Part shown: positions 25,232-34,063 of the stretch, one piece after another
How positions within the stretch are numbered: position 1 is the first letter of the stretch
Layout: each line of letters opens with the position of its first letter
Assembly: GCA_021325655.1 (NCBI GenBank)
Contig: JAJPGT010000088.1
Span: 62,001 to 126,000 of the forward strand
Direction of reading: 5' to 3'
From: Pseudomonadota bacterium
Lineage (GTDB): Bacteria; Chloroflexota; UBA6077; JAJPGT01
Length of the DNA stretch: 64,000 bases
Notes under the pieces: model-generated
What the model was told of the DNA's origin: nothing
What the model saw: the letters and a program-made list of their open reading frames with translations, nothing else
Database searches by the model: none
Made by a program: the position numbers and the translations under genes

Positions 25232-25744
25232 CTACCTGCCGGAGCGCAGTCCGCCGTCGGCTTCCGTCCGCGCCAGCAGGACCACTACCCAGGCAGCGAT
25301 CCCCTCGGCGCGTCCGAGCGCGCCCAGGTGGTCCGCGGTCTTCGGCTTCACGCTGATCGCCCCTATGGGCAGCGCGAGCACGTCCGCGATCGCCGCACGC
25401 ATCGCGCTGACGTAGGGCGCCAGCCGGGGCGCCTGGGCAATGACGGTGGCATCCAGGTTGATGACCTGCCAGCCGGCTGCGCTCACCTCGGCGCCGATGG
25501 CGCGCAGCAGCTCGCGGCTATCCATCCCAGTGAAGCGCGGGTCTTCGCTCGGGAAGCGCTGGCCGAGGTCGCCCAGGCCGGCGGCGCCCAGCAGGGCGTC
25601 TGCCACAGCGTGGAGCAGCGTGTCTCCGTCCGAATGTCCGGCCAGACCCCGCTCGAACGGGATCAGCACCCCACCAAGCCACAGCGGCCGCCCCGAGCGG
25701 AACGCGTGGACGTCGAAGCCCTGCCCGACCCGGAGCGCGGTCAC
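25232..25744 (-). CDS. ispF: 2-C-methyl-D-erythritol 2,4-cyclodiphosphate synthase
   Basis: 170 residues. It catalyses CMP release and ring closure in the MEP isoprenoid pathway and acts as a trimer with zinc. The motif GQGFDVHAF carries the metal-binding Asp-Val-His, and GHSDGDTLLHAVADALLGA is the second signature. KTADHLGALGRAEGIAAWVV closes the family profile. A GTG start at 25744 overlaps the ispD stop as GTGA, so the two consecutive MEP enzymes are coupled. Confidence 0.95.
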   Translation of the reverse strand: MTALRVGQGFDVHAFRSGRPLWLGGVLIPFERGLAGHSDGDTLLHAVADALLGAAGLGDLGQRFPSEDPRFTGMDSRELLRAIGAEVSAAGWQVINLDATVIAQAPRLAPYVSAMRAAIADVLALPIGAISVKPKTADHLGALGRAEGIAAWVVVLLARTEADGGLRSGR

Positions 25745-26460
25745 GTCCCTTCAGGCAGCGCGCCGACCGCGTTCCGCTCGCGCAGCACCAGACACCAGGC
25801 GCGGGCAAAGTCCAGGTCCTCGGGCGTGGTGATCTTGATATTCTCCGGCGCGCCCGGGAAGACCCGAACACTGATCCCCATCCGCTCAAGCAGGGTCGCT
25901 TCGTCCGTGACGTCCTCGTCGCTTGAGTCAAGCGCGGCGGAGAGCAGCTCTACCCGGAACACCTGGGGTGTCTGCACCAGCCACATCTCCTCGCGCGGCG
26001 GGGTCGAGACCACCTGGCCTTCCTGAACACGCTTGATGGTGTCGCGCGCCCGGATCGCCGCGACCGCCGCCCCGGTCGGCCGCGCCGCCTCCAGGCCGAG
26101 GCGGGCGAGATCCGGGCGCAGGAAGGGGCGCGCGCCATCGTGGACCACCGCCCACTGGCAGTGCGGGATCGCCTGCAGCCCGCTGCGCACCGAGTCGCGC
26201 CGGCGTGGCCCGCCGAGGCGCACCTGGGCCCGAATGCCGAGTGCGGCCAGCAGCGCGTGCGCCTCGGCCTCCCGCTCCGGGTGAACGACGACCACCAGCT
26301 CGTCCACCTCCGGCGACGCGGCGAGCGTCTCAATTGAATACGCGACGACTGGGCGGCCGTTCAGCTCCGCCCAGATCTTGTCCTGCCCGGCCCGGGTCGA
26401 GCGCCCGGCGGCGACGATGATCGCTCCAACCCGCTCTCCCTCTCCCCGTCCTGTGGTCAT
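25741..26460 (-). CDS. ispD: 2-C-methyl-D-erythritol 4-phosphate cytidylyltransferase
   Basis: 239 residues. It transfers CMP from CTP to MEP. The N-terminal nucleotidyltransferase motif is AIIVAAGRSTRAGQDKIWAE, with the catalytic Arg and Lys. RRDSVRSGLQAI and VVHDGARPFLRPDL follow, then IRARDTIKRV and TPQVFRVELL. The start (ATG 26460) overlaps the PIN-TRAM stop as ATGA, and its stop overlaps ispF, giving a tightly coupled trio. MEP products feed the polyprenyl carriers used by the envelope genes in this window. Confidence 0.95.
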   Translation of the reverse strand: MTTGRGEGERVGAIIVAAGRSTRAGQDKIWAELNGRPVVAYSIETLAASPEVDELVVVVHPEREAEAHALLAALGIRAQVRLGGPRRRDSVRSGLQAIPHCQWAVVHDGARPFLRPDLARLGLEAARPTGAAVAAIRARDTIKRVQEGQVVSTPPREEMWLVQTPQVFRVELLSAALDSSDEDVTDEATLLERMGISVRVFPGAPENIKITTPEDLDFARAWCLVLRERNAVGALPEGT

Positions 26461-27524
26461 CCTGGTCCGTGTCCGTTCTGTCCAGTTCGCGGCTGGGCAA
26501 AGATCATTCGCCCAGCCGCCGTTTGTAGCACGCGTGTCACCATGATGTCCACGTTCGAGTTCTGGAAGCGCTTTCCGTTCTCAACCACCACCATGGTGCC
26601 GTCGTCAAGATACCCCACGCCCTGCCCGTACTCCTTGCCTTCGTGGATGATCCGCACTGTCATCTCCTCGCCCGGCAGGACCACGGACTTGACCGCGTTG
26701 GCCAACTCATTGACGTTGAGCACCTTCACGCCCTGGATGCCGGCAACACGGTTGAGATTGTAGTCGTTGGTGATGATCGCGCACCCGAGCGTGCGGGCCA
26801 GCCGCACCAGCTTGGCGTCAACATCCAGCGCCGGGTCCGGGTCGTGCTCCCCGATCTCCAGCGACACCAGCGAGTCCTTCCGCAGCTTGTTCAGCACGTC
26901 CAGTCCACGCCGCCCCCGGTTGCGGCGCAGCGGGTCCGACGAGTCGGCGATGTGCTGTAGCTCCTGCAGGACGAACCGGGGGACGATGAGCGTGCCGCTG
27001 AGAAAGCCCGTGGCAATAATGTCCGCAATGCGCCCATCGATGATCGCGCTGGTATCGACGATGACCTGGGTCGGATCGCCCCCTCGACGCGGCGCGACCT
27101 CGCGCGGGATGCCCACGAGCTGAAAGATCTCCTTCTTGTGCGTCTGAAGCGCGACGAGCCCCAGGTAGCCGAGCGTCAGGCTCGCGACGATCGGGAGGAA
27201 GCTGCCCAGCGGGCTGGGGAGCTGGGTGAGCGGCACCGTGAGCAGAACGCCGAGCAGCAGCCCGATCACAAGCCCCACTGAGGAGGCGAGCATGTCGCTG
27301 GCGGACATGTGCGTGATGTGGTTGAGCGTCCAGAGAAACGGCCTGGTCGTGACGTATGGCGTCAGCAGAAAGGCGATTCCGAAGCAGGCAGCGGAGATGG
27401 CGAACAGGAACAGATAAGAAAGATAAGAAGGAGATGAGAGCTGAGGAAGACGACTCGCCAGGCTCCATCCGCCGATGCCAGCCAGGAGACCGCCGATGAA
27501 GCGGAGAACGAGCTCGACGCTCAT
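26457..27524 (-). CDS. PIN-TRAM domain membrane protein (YacL family)
   Basis: 355 residues. Four hydrophobic helices (about 5-140) anchor a cytoplasmic PIN ribonuclease-like domain with acidic residues in VIVDTSAIIDGRI, ELQHIADSSDPL and AIITNDYNLNRVA. A C-terminal TRAM domain follows (MTVRIIHEGKEYGQGVGYLDDG). Order and length match B. subtilis YacL, which also lies next to ispD-ispF. The active-site aspartates appear intact, so nuclease activity is plausible, but the physiological target of this family is not established. Confidence 0.9.
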   Translation of the reverse strand: MSVELVLRFIGGLLAGIGGWSLASRLPQLSSPSYLSYLFLFAISAACFGIAFLLTPYVTTRPFLWTLNHITHMSASDMLASSVGLVIGLLLGVLLTVPLTQLPSPLGSFLPIVASLTLGYLGLVALQTHKKEIFQLVGIPREVAPRRGGDPTQVIVDTSAIIDGRIADIIATGFLSGTLIVPRFVLQELQHIADSSDPLRRNRGRRGLDVLNKLRKDSLVSLEIGEHDPDPALDVDAKLVRLARTLGCAIITNDYNLNRVAGIQGVKVLNVNELANAVKSVVLPGEEMTVRIIHEGKEYGQGVGYLDDGTMVVVENGKRFQNSNVDIMVTRVLQTAAGRMIFAQPRTGQNGHGPG

Positions 27525-27627
27525 GGATGTTCCCCTCGTCAGTGCGGTTCATGCCAGACCCGAGAGATCGGCTTTACCCCCTCCGTCGCGGTTGCTGTCG
27601 TCACTCTACTCAAGGCGCTGCAGCCTG

Positions 27628-28989
27628 TCAAAGCCGTGCGAGCGCCGCCGCTTCGCGCAGGGAGGCGGCGCTGTGCACCTGCAGCCCGGCCGCAGCGCTG
27701 GATGGCACAGCGGCCGATTTCGGGACGATCGCTCGCTCGAAGCCGAGCTTCGCCGCCTCGCGCAGCCGCTTGTCGAGCTGCCCCACCGGCCGCAGCTCGC
27801 CGGAGAGGCCCACCTCGCCCACGGCGATCAGACCCGGGTCGAGCGCCCGATCGCGGATGCTGGACAGCACCGCCAGTGCCACCGCCAGGTCCGCCGCCGG
27901 CTCTTCGATCCGCAGCCCTCCCACAACATTTACGTAGATATCCTGGTTGTACAGCGGGACGCTGAGGCGTCGCGACAGTACCGCGGTGAGCAGCAGCAGG
28001 CGGTTGAAGTCGAACCCGTTGCTCACGCGGCGCGGCTGCGCGAAGCTGGTCTGTCCCGCGAGCGCCTGCACCTCTACCAGTAGCGGCCGCGTCCCCTCCA
28101 GGGTCGCGGTGACGATGCTGCCCGGACTGGGCTCGCCCCGGTCGGAGAGAAACACCAGCGATGGATTGGCGACTTCGGCCATCCCTTCGCCCCGCATTTC
28201 GAACACCCCCACTTCGTGGGTGGCACCGAAACGGTTCTTGGTGCTTCGCAGCAAGCGGTAGGCCTGGAATCGCTCGCCCTCTAGATAGAGCACCGCATCC
28301 ACCATGTGCTCGACAACCTTGGGGCCGGCGATCGCGCCCTCCTTGGTGACGTGGCCAACCAGGAAGATCGCCGTTTCACTCGCCTTCGCGCTCTGCATGC
28401 AGCGCAGGGTGCACTCGCGCAACTGCGTGACGCTGCCGGGTGACGACTCCAGCGCCCGGTCGTACACGCTCTGGATGGAGTCGATCACCACCAGCGCCGG
28501 CTGGAGCCGCTCCACCGCGTCGAGCACCACGTCGAGCTGGTTCTCCGCGGCGTACAGCAGCTCCGGCGCCTCCAGGCCGAGCCGCCGGGCGCGCAGCCCC
28601 ACCTGCGCCAGCGACTCCTCGCCACTCACGTACAGCACGCGCTTCCCCGCTCGGGCCACCGCCTCCGATACCTGCATCATCAGGGTGGATTTGCCAACCC
28701 CGGGGTCGCCGCCGATCAGCACAAGCGAGCCGGGGACGATCCCACCGCCCAGCACCCGGCTGAATTCAGCGATCGGCACCAGCAGCCGCTGGAGCTCCTC
28801 GCGCTCGATCTGCGAGGCCGGCAGCGCCGTCAGTCTGCCGGCCGGGTGTCCTTGTGCCGACGGCGGAACCGAGCGCTCCTGCTGCTCGACCAGCGTGTTC
28901 CAGGCCTCGCACTCAGGGCAGCGGCCCAGCCACTTCGGTGCGCGGGCCCCGCACGCGGAGCACAGGTAGATGGTGCGAATCTTGGCCAT
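27628..28989 (-). CDS. radA: DNA repair protein RadA/Sms
   Basis: 453 residues from ATG 28989. RadA is a RecA-like, DnaB-type branch-migration helicase for recombination intermediates. An N-terminal zinc finger CSACGARAPKWLGRCPEC is followed by Walker A GGDPGVGKST, the RadA-specific KNRFG motif in STKNRFGATHEVGVF, and a C-terminal Lon-protease-like domain (NVVGGLRIEEPAADLAVA) without the catalytic dyad. It lies downstream of clpC, as in Bacillus, but with a 73-base gap containing a strong hairpin. Confidence 0.95.
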   Translation of the reverse strand: MAKIRTIYLCSACGARAPKWLGRCPECEAWNTLVEQQERSVPPSAQGHPAGRLTALPASQIEREELQRLLVPIAEFSRVLGGGIVPGSLVLIGGDPGVGKSTLMMQVSEAVARAGKRVLYVSGEESLAQVGLRARRLGLEAPELLYAAENQLDVVLDAVERLQPALVVIDSIQSVYDRALESSPGSVTQLRECTLRCMQSAKASETAIFLVGHVTKEGAIAGPKVVEHMVDAVLYLEGERFQAYRLLRSTKNRFGATHEVGVFEMRGEGMAEVANPSLVFLSDRGEPSPGSIVTATLEGTRPLLVEVQALAGQTSFAQPRRVSNGFDFNRLLLLTAVLSRRLSVPLYNQDIYVNVVGGLRIEEPAADLAVALAVLSSIRDRALDPGLIAVGEVGLSGELRPVGQLDKRLREAAKLGFERAIVPKSAAVPSSAAAGLQVHSAASLREAAALARL

Positions 28990-29001
28990 GGCCAACGCGC
29001 A

Positions 29002-29034
29002 GCGTAGCCCGGGGTGTGATCCCCCGGGCTACGC
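29002..29034 (-). terminator. Hairpin between clpC and radA
   Basis: GCGTAGCCCGGGG (29002-29014) and its exact complement (29022-29034) form a 13-bp stem with a seven-base loop. On neither strand is it followed by a T-run. It lies 28 bases after the clpC stop and 12 bases before the radA ATG. It may be a U-less terminator, a processing site or a copy of a dispersed palindrome. Confidence 0.45.
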
Positions 29035-29062
29035 GGAAGCGCCCTCTCCTTTATGAACTGCG

Positions 29063-31537
29063 CTACGATGCCGAGGCGCTCGCAACTAGCTCCCGCTTCG
29101 GGATCATGACCAGGTCGTCGCCCTGGCGGTCCACCTGGACCGTGTCGCCCGCCTGGAAGCGGCCGTGGAGCAGCCCTTCGGCCAGCGGGTCCTCGATCAT
29201 GTTCTGGATCGCCCGGCGCATCGGCCGCGCCCCAAACACCTGATCGTAGCCCTTCTCCATCAGCAGCTCCTTGGCGGCGTCCGTCACCTCCAGGGTGAGC
29301 CGCTGCTCGGTGAGCTGCGCCTGAGTGCGGGACAGCATCAGGTCCACGATCTCGCGGATCTGCTCCCGACCGAGCGCCCGGAACACCACCACCGCGTCGA
29401 TGCGGTTGAGGAATTCGGGCCGGAACAGCTTCTTCATCTCGGTCAGGACCTTGTCCTTCATCTTCTGGTACGCCTCTTCCGCGGCGTGGTCATCGGTGAC
29501 CGTCGGCCGCTCGAAGCCGAGCGACGTATTGCGCCGAATCAGCTCCGCGCCCACGTTCGACGTCATGATGATGATCGTGTTGCGGAAGTCCACCCGCCGG
29601 CCCTTGGCGTCGGTCAGGCGTCCGTCGTCCATGATCTGAAGCAGGATGTTGAAGACCTCGGGGTGGGCCTTCTCGATCTCGTCGAGCAGGATCACGGAGT
29701 AGGACTTGCGCCGGACGGCCTCGGTGAGCTGGCCACCCTCCTCGTAGCCGATGTACCCGGGCGGGGCGCCGACCAGCCGGGCCACGGAGTGGCGCTCCAT
29801 GAACTCCGACATGTCGATCTTGATCATCGCCTCTTCGCTGCCGAACATGAACTCGGCCAGCGCCCGCACCAGCTCCGTCTTGCCCACGCCGGTGGGGCCC
29901 AGGAAGATGAACGAGCCGATCGGCCGCCGCGGGTCCTTCAAGCCAGCGCGGGCGCGACGGACCGCCTTGGCGACGATCTCGATCGGCTCGTCCTGGCCCT
30001 TCACCCGAGCCCGCAGCGCCTCTTCCATCTTCAGCAGCCGCTCCGACTCTTCCTGGGCGATGCGGGTGACCGGAATCCCGGTCCACATGGACACCACGTG
30101 GGCGATGTCTTCCGGTGTTACGACCGGCTTTTCGGTGCTCTGCTGGCTCTGCCAGCCGCTCTCCAGCTTCTCCAGCTTGGCACGCAGCTTGGCCTCCTGG
30201 TCACGGTACTCCGCCGCCAGCTCGTACTGCTGCGCGGAGATCGCCGCCTCCTTCTCGTTCTGCACGGACTCCAGGCTCCGCAGCACGTCCTTGAGGGACG
30301 GTGGAGCACTCGCCCGCTGCAGCCGCACCCGCGAGGCGGCTTCGTCCACCAGGTCGATCGCCTTGTCAGGCAGGAAGCGGTCCGGCACGTAGCGCGCCGC
30401 CAGCTCCGCCGCCGCCTTCAGCGATTCGTCGGCGATAGTGAGCCGGTGGTGCTGCTCGTAGCGCTCCTTGATCCCGCGCAGGATCTCGATCGTCTCTTCA
30501 ATGGTCGGCTCTTCCACCAGCACTGGCTGGAAGCGGCGCTCCAGCGCCGCGTCGCGCTCGATGTACTTGCGATACTCATCGAGCGTGGTGGCGCCGATCG
30601 TCTGCAGCTTCCCCCGAGCCAGGGAGGGCTTCAGGATGTTGGCCGCGTCGACCGCGCCCTCGGCCGCGCCCGCTCCAACCAGCGTGTGCAGCTCGTCGAT
30701 GAACAGGACACAGTTGCCCGAATTCTTCACCTCTTCGATGATCTTCTTCAGCCGCTCCTCGAACTCGCCGCGATACTTGGTGCCGGCGACGAGCGAGCCG
30801 ATGTCCAGCGTCAGCAGGCGCTTGCCCATCAGTGTCTCGGGCACGTCGCCTTGGGCGATCCGCTGCGCCAGCCCTTCCACAATGGCGGTCTTGCCGACGC
30901 CCGGCTCCCCGATCAGAGCGGGATTGTTCTTGGTGCGGCGCGAGAGGATCTGGATGACCCGCTCGATCTCCTTCTCGCGGCCGATCACCGGGTCCAGCTT
31001 GCTCGCCCGAGCAGCAGCGGTGAGGTCCATCCCGAGCTGGTCCACCACCGGCGTCTTGGAGGTGTGACGCTGCTCTTGCTGGGAGTAGGCCTGCGACTGG
31101 TTCAGGACATAGATCACCTGGCTGCGGACCTTGTCCAGTGAGACGCCCAGGCTCTCCAGCACGCCGGCGGCGATCCCTTCGCCCTCACGCACCAGCCCGA
31201 GCAGCAGGTGCTCGGTACCAATGTAGTGGTGGCCCAGGCGTCGCGCTTCGTCCACCGACAGCTCGATCACCTTTTTGGCCCGAGGGGTGAGCCCAATGTC
31301 ACCGGTCACAGCGCGGTCGCCGCGGCCGATGATGAACTCGACCGCCGAGCGAACCTTATTCAGCTCGACGCCGAGGTTGGCCAGCACCTTGGCGGCTACA
31401 CCCTCCCCTTCGCGGACGAGGCCCAGCAGCAGGTGCTCGGTACCAATGTAGTTGTGGTTAAACCGCTGCGCCTCTTCCTGCGCAAGTTGCAGCACCTTCC
31501 GGGCACGCTCAGTGAATTTATCAAAACGATCAGCCAT
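29063..31537 (-). CDS. clpC: ATP-dependent Clp protease ATP-binding subunit ClpC
   Basis: 824 residues. An AAA+ unfoldase feeding ClpP. Two Clp_N repeats occupy about residues 5-150, each with an [16 protein letters not shown] stretch. The first AAA module has Walker [14 protein letters not shown] near 205. A UVR-type coiled middle domain ([20 protein letters not shown], about 425-455) marks it as ClpC rather than ClpB. The second AAA module has [15 protein letters not shown] near 545 and ends with [19 protein letters not shown]. No mcsA/mcsB/ctsR genes are adjacent, so the classical CtsR regulon arrangement is absent here. Confidence 0.96.
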   Translation of the reverse strand: MADRFDKFTERARKVLQLAQEEAQRFNHNYIGTEHLLLGLVREGEGVAAKVLANLGVELNKVRSAVEFIIGRGDRAVTGDIGLTPRAKKVIELSVDEARRLGHHYIGTEHLLLGLVREGEGIAAGVLESLGVSLDKVRSQVIYVLNQSQAYSQQEQRHTSKTPVVDQLGMDLTAAARASKLDPVIGREKEIERVIQILSRRTKNNPALIGEPGVGKTAIVEGLAQRIAQGDVPETLMGKRLLTLDIGSLVAGTKYRGEFEERLKKIIEEVKNSGNCVLFIDELHTLVGAGAAEGAVDAANILKPSLARGKLQTIGATTLDEYRKYIERDAALERRFQPVLVEEPTIEETIEILRGIKERYEQHHRLTIADESLKAAAELAARYVPDRFLPDKAIDLVDEAASRVRLQRASAPPSLKDVLRSLESVQNEKEAAISAQQYELAAEYRDQEAKLRAKLEKLESGWQSQQSTEKPVVTPEDIAHVVSMWTGIPVTRIAQEESERLLKMEEALRARVKGQDEPIEIVAKAVRRARAGLKDPRRPIGSFIFLGPTGVGKTELVRALAEFMFGSEEAMIKIDMSEFMERHSVARLVGAPPGYIGYEEGGQLTEAVRRKSYSVILLDEIEKAHPEVFNILLQIMDDGRLTDAKGRRVDFRNTIIIMTSNVGAELIRRNTSLGFERPTVTDDHAAEEAYQKMKDKVLTEMKKLFRPEFLNRIDAVVVFRALGREQIREIVDLMLSRTQAQLTEQRLTLEVTDAAKELLMEKGYDQVFGARPMRRAIQNMIEDPLAEGLLHGRFQAGDTVQVDRQGDDLVMIPKRELVASASAS

Positions 31538-31582
31538 GATCGGTACTCTCCGCAGGAAGACTCAATGAGGGCGGCTTGCCGC

Positions 31583-31588
31583 ATTATA
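31583..31588 (-). promoter_or_regulatory. Probable -10 element of clpC
   Basis: A perfect TATAAT on the minus strand, 45 bases before the clpC ATG. No good -35 sequence is visible at the usual distance, and neither a CIRCE element nor a CtsR-type heptamer repeat was seen nearby. Confidence 0.5.
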
Positions 31589-31685
31589 CGACAAGCCTCC
31601 CGGGCGAATCCCCGAAACCGGCTGCCGGAACTGGACGCAATCGGCATGCCTCCGCCCGTCGAAAGGCCCGGCATTCCGGAGCCGA

Positions 31686-31726
31686 CTGGGCAGCTCTGCC
31701 CAGCCCGCCTGCCGCGGGATACAGGC
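31686..31726 (-). terminator. Paired hairpins in the rpsA-clpC gap
   Basis: Two short palindromes sit back to back in the 262-base gap: CTGGGCA (31686-31692) with TGCCCAG (31697-31703), and GCCTG (31707-31711) with CAGGC (31722-31726). They follow the S1-domain gene on the minus strand and may end its transcript, though no U-tract follows. Apart from these and the clpC -10 box I see nothing else in the gap. Confidence 0.3.
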
Positions 31727-31799
31727 AGCAACAAGCATGCCGCTTTCGGCGCAGCGGCGCAAGAGGAAACGCGGGCGAACGGGAGAGCGCCCGGCGGGC

Positions 31800-32966
31800 C
31801 TACCGCATGCTCAGACCGAGCCGCCGCCGCGCGGGATCCATCTTGATGATCCGCGCCTGGACAACGTCACCTTCGCGCACTACCTGCCGCGGATGAGTGA
31901 TCCGTTCGGAGGAGAGCTCAGAGATGTGGATCAGGCCCTCCACTCCGGACTCGATCTCGGCAAACGCGCCAAAGGTGGCCAGCTTGGTGATCTTGCCACT
32001 CACTTCCTGGCCGATCTGATACTTCTCCGCCACGCGCTGCCAAGGCTCGGCCTCCAGCCGCTTCAGGCTGAGGGCGATCTTCTTCGTCTCGCGGTCGACC
32101 CCCACCACGTACACGTCGACCTCTTGCCCCACCTTCACCACCTGGCTAGGGTGCGATACCTGGCCCCAGGACAGCTCGGACAGATGGATCAGCCCGTCAG
32201 CGCCGCCAATGTCCACGAACGCGCCGAAGTCCGTGATGCTGGTGACCACGCCGTGGCGGATGTCGCCCGGCTGCAGCTCGTTGAGCAGCCGCTCCTTGTC
32301 GCGCGCCCGACGCTCCTGGAGCGCCGCTCGCTCCGAGAGGATCAGCCGGTTGCGGCGGCGGTTCATCTCGATGATCTTGACTAGCACCTGTCGGCCCTTC
32401 ATCGCCGCGAGCCGCTCCTCGACGTTCTCCTCGGTCTGCGGCGCACCGCGGCGCAGGTCGACAATCTGGGACAGCGGTAGGAAGCCGCGCACCCCACCGA
32501 CGGACACGATCAGCCCGCCTTTGTTGTGCTCGACCACCGTACCCTCGAGCACCTGGCCGGCCTCGAACTGCTTCTGCAGCTCGCGCCAGTTCCGCTCCGA
32601 TTGCGCCTTGGTCAGCGATAGAACGGTTCGCCCTTCGGGGTCTTCGGGCTGGATGACGATGGCGACAATCTGCTCGCCGACCTCGGGGAGCAGTGGCACG
32701 CCGCCCCGGCCGTGCGGTACTTCGCGGATGGGGATGACGGCTTCCGACTTGGCGCCGATATCGACCAGCAGCTCGTCGTGGTCTACCCGAACGACGACGC
32801 CCTCAACCACGTCGCCGCGGTGCGGCTGCCGGTGGCGCCGCTCGGCCTCCTCCAGCAGCGCCCCCATCTCGCCCGACTGCTGGGGCTGAGGGGGCGTCTG
32901 CTTGCCCGCATCATCCGCAGCGGGGTCAGGACCCGGCCGGTCCGTGCCGCTCAAAACAGTCCCCAT
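31800..32966 (-). CDS. rpsA: 30S ribosomal protein S1-like protein (four S1 domains)
   Basis: 388 residues, the short four-domain form found outside Proteobacteria. After a disordered Pro/Gln-rich start, S1 OB-folds lie at about 50-125 (GDVVEGVVVRVDHDELLVDI), 140-205, 225-293 (GDIRHGVVTSITDFGAFVDI) and 310-380 (GQEVSGKITKLATFGAFAEI). The last two have the canonical FGAFVDI-type RNA-binding strand, the first two are more divergent. Such proteins help the 30S subunit load mRNA or act as related RNA-binding factors. A good promoter lies immediately upstream, giving a very short 5' leader of about 17 bases without an obvious Shine-Dalgarno at normal spacing. Confidence 0.88.
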   Translation of the reverse strand: MGTVLSGTDRPGPDPAADDAGKQTPPQPQQSGEMGALLEEAERRHRQPHRGDVVEGVVVRVDHDELLVDIGAKSEAVIPIREVPHGRGGVPLLPEVGEQIVAIVIQPEDPEGRTVLSLTKAQSERNWRELQKQFEAGQVLEGTVVEHNKGGLIVSVGGVRGFLPLSQIVDLRRGAPQTEENVEERLAAMKGRQVLVKIIEMNRRRNRLILSERAALQERRARDKERLLNELQPGDIRHGVVTSITDFGAFVDIGGADGLIHLSELSWGQVSHPSQVVKVGQEVDVYVVGVDRETKKIALSLKRLEAEPWQRVAEKYQIGQEVSGKITKLATFGAFAEIESGVEGLIHISELSSERITHPRQVVREGDVVQARIIKMDPARRRLGLSMR

Positions 32967-32989
32967 CAGAAACCATCAACCTTCATCGC

Positions 32990-33018
32990 ATTATACCCAG
33001 GCTGCTGGAGGGTCACAA
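32990..33018 (-). promoter_or_regulatory. Promoter of the S1-domain gene
   Basis: TTGTGA (33018-33013), a 17-base spacer and a perfect TATAAT (32995-32990). Transcription is expected near 32983, about 17 bases before the rpsA ATG. Confidence 0.7.
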
Positions 33019-33050
33019 GCGCGTTACAGCGCCAACAGTGAAATCAGCAA

Positions 33051-33650
33051 TCACAATGCGCGCCGCCCCTCCAGGGCTCGGGCCAGCGTCACCTCGTCCG
33101 CGTACTCCAGATCACCCCCGACCGGCAGGCCGCGCGCGATGCGCGATGTCTGGATACCCAGCGGCCGAATGAGCTGCGCCAGATACATCGCGGTCGCCTC
33201 GCCCTCCATGTTGGGATTGGTGGCCAGAATCACCTCTTTGACCGTCCCGTCCTGCAGCCGGCGCAGCAGCTCGTGGATTTTCAGGTGCTCCGGCCCGATG
33301 TTCTCCAGAGGAGAGATGGCCCCGTGCAGGACGTGGTACACGCCTTTGAATTCCCGTGTCCGCTCCAGCGCCAGGATGTCTAGCGGCTCCTCCACAACGC
33401 AGATCACCGAGCGGTCGCGCGTCTCGCTGCGGCAGATGGGGCACGGATCGCGGTCGGTGATGTTGGCGCAGACGGAGCAGAGCCGCACTGCGTCCTTCAT
33501 GTGCAGAATCGCTTCCGCCAGTCCCCGCGAGTGCTCGGCCGGCATCCGCAACAGATAGAACGTCAGACGCTGCGCGGTCTTGGGGCCGATCCCGGGCAGA
33601 CGGGCAAACTCCTCGATCAGGCGGGCAACAGGCTCGACAGTTGGCTGCAT
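33051..33650 (-). CDS. recR: Recombination mediator RecR
   Basis: 199 residues, normal length. An N-terminal helix-hairpin-helix ([21 protein letters not shown]) is followed by a four-cysteine zinc site ([16 protein letters not shown]) and a Toprim domain beginning [15 protein letters not shown]. RecR forms a DNA clamp with RecO to load RecA at gaps. It follows dnaX and ybaB in the widely conserved dnaX-ybaB-recR order, starting 20 bases after ybaB. Confidence 0.96.
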   Translation of the reverse strand: MQPTVEPVARLIEEFARLPGIGPKTAQRLTFYLLRMPAEHSRGLAEAILHMKDAVRLCSVCANITDRDPCPICRSETRDRSVICVVEEPLDILALERTREFKGVYHVLHGAISPLENIGPEHLKIHELLRRLQDGTVKEVILATNPNMEGEATAMYLAQLIRPLGIQTSRIARGLPVGGDLEYADEVTLARALEGRRAL

Positions 33651-33670
33651 GCAGTTCCCGGTCTCGCGCG

Positions 33671-33973
33671 CTACGTCAGCCCGGGGATCTTCAGCCCGCC
33701 GGTCAGCGCCCCGAGCTTCGTCGCCGCCAACTCCTGGGATTTCTGGAGCGCTTCGTTGAACGCGGCCACCATCAGGTCCTGGAGCATCTCGACGTCCTCG
33801 GGGTCCACTACCGAGGGGTCAAGGTGCACTTCCTTCACCTTCTGCTGGCCGGTGATGATGATCTTCACCGCCCCGCCACCGGCCGACGCTTCGACCGTTT
33901 CAGCGCCAAGCTCCTCCTGGATCTTGAGCATCTTGGCTTGCATCTGCTTGAGCAGGTTGGGGTTGCCCATCAT
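33671..33973 (-). CDS. ybaB: YbaB/EbfC nucleoid-associated protein
   Basis: 100 residues. A small dimeric DNA-binding protein ([17 protein letters not shown], then [20 protein letters not shown] and [20 protein letters not shown]), consistent with the tweezers-like EbfC fold. The C-terminus adds the usual glycine-rich GGLKIPGL. It lies between dnaX and recR. A TCGACA-18-TACAAT promoter precedes it, so it can be expressed apart from dnaX. Confidence 0.93.
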   Translation of the reverse strand: MMGNPNLLKQMQAKMLKIQEELGAETVEASAGGGAVKIIITGQQKVKEVHLDPSVVDPEDVEMLQDLMVAAFNEALQKSQELAATKLGALTGGLKIPGLT

Positions 33974-34002
33974 GAGGGGGCTCCTTGGCGCTGTGGTGGG
34001 TA

Positions 34003-34032
34003 ATTGTACCTGCGCTTCGCCGGGCCTGTCGA
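34003..34032 (-). promoter_or_regulatory. Probable promoter of ybaB-recR
   Basis: TCGACA (34032-34027), an 18-base spacer and TACAAT (34008-34003), each one mismatch from consensus. It lies in the 90-base gap after dnaX, with transcription expected near 33996 and an AAGGAG before the ybaB ATG. Confidence 0.6.
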
Positions 34033-34063
34033 AGAAGCGCGCCGTCCGAGGCCCGGACGACCG

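Noticed and set aside
28990-28995. TTG start two codons upstream of the radA ATG
   Set aside because: The ATG at 28989 gives the standard RadA N-terminus (MAKIRTIYLCSACG), and the TTG has no better ribosome-binding site.
31538-31799. CIRCE or CtsR operator upstream of clpC
   Set aside because: Neither TTAGCACTC-type arms nor paired GGTCAAA-like heptamers were found; only a TATAAT box and GC palindromes.
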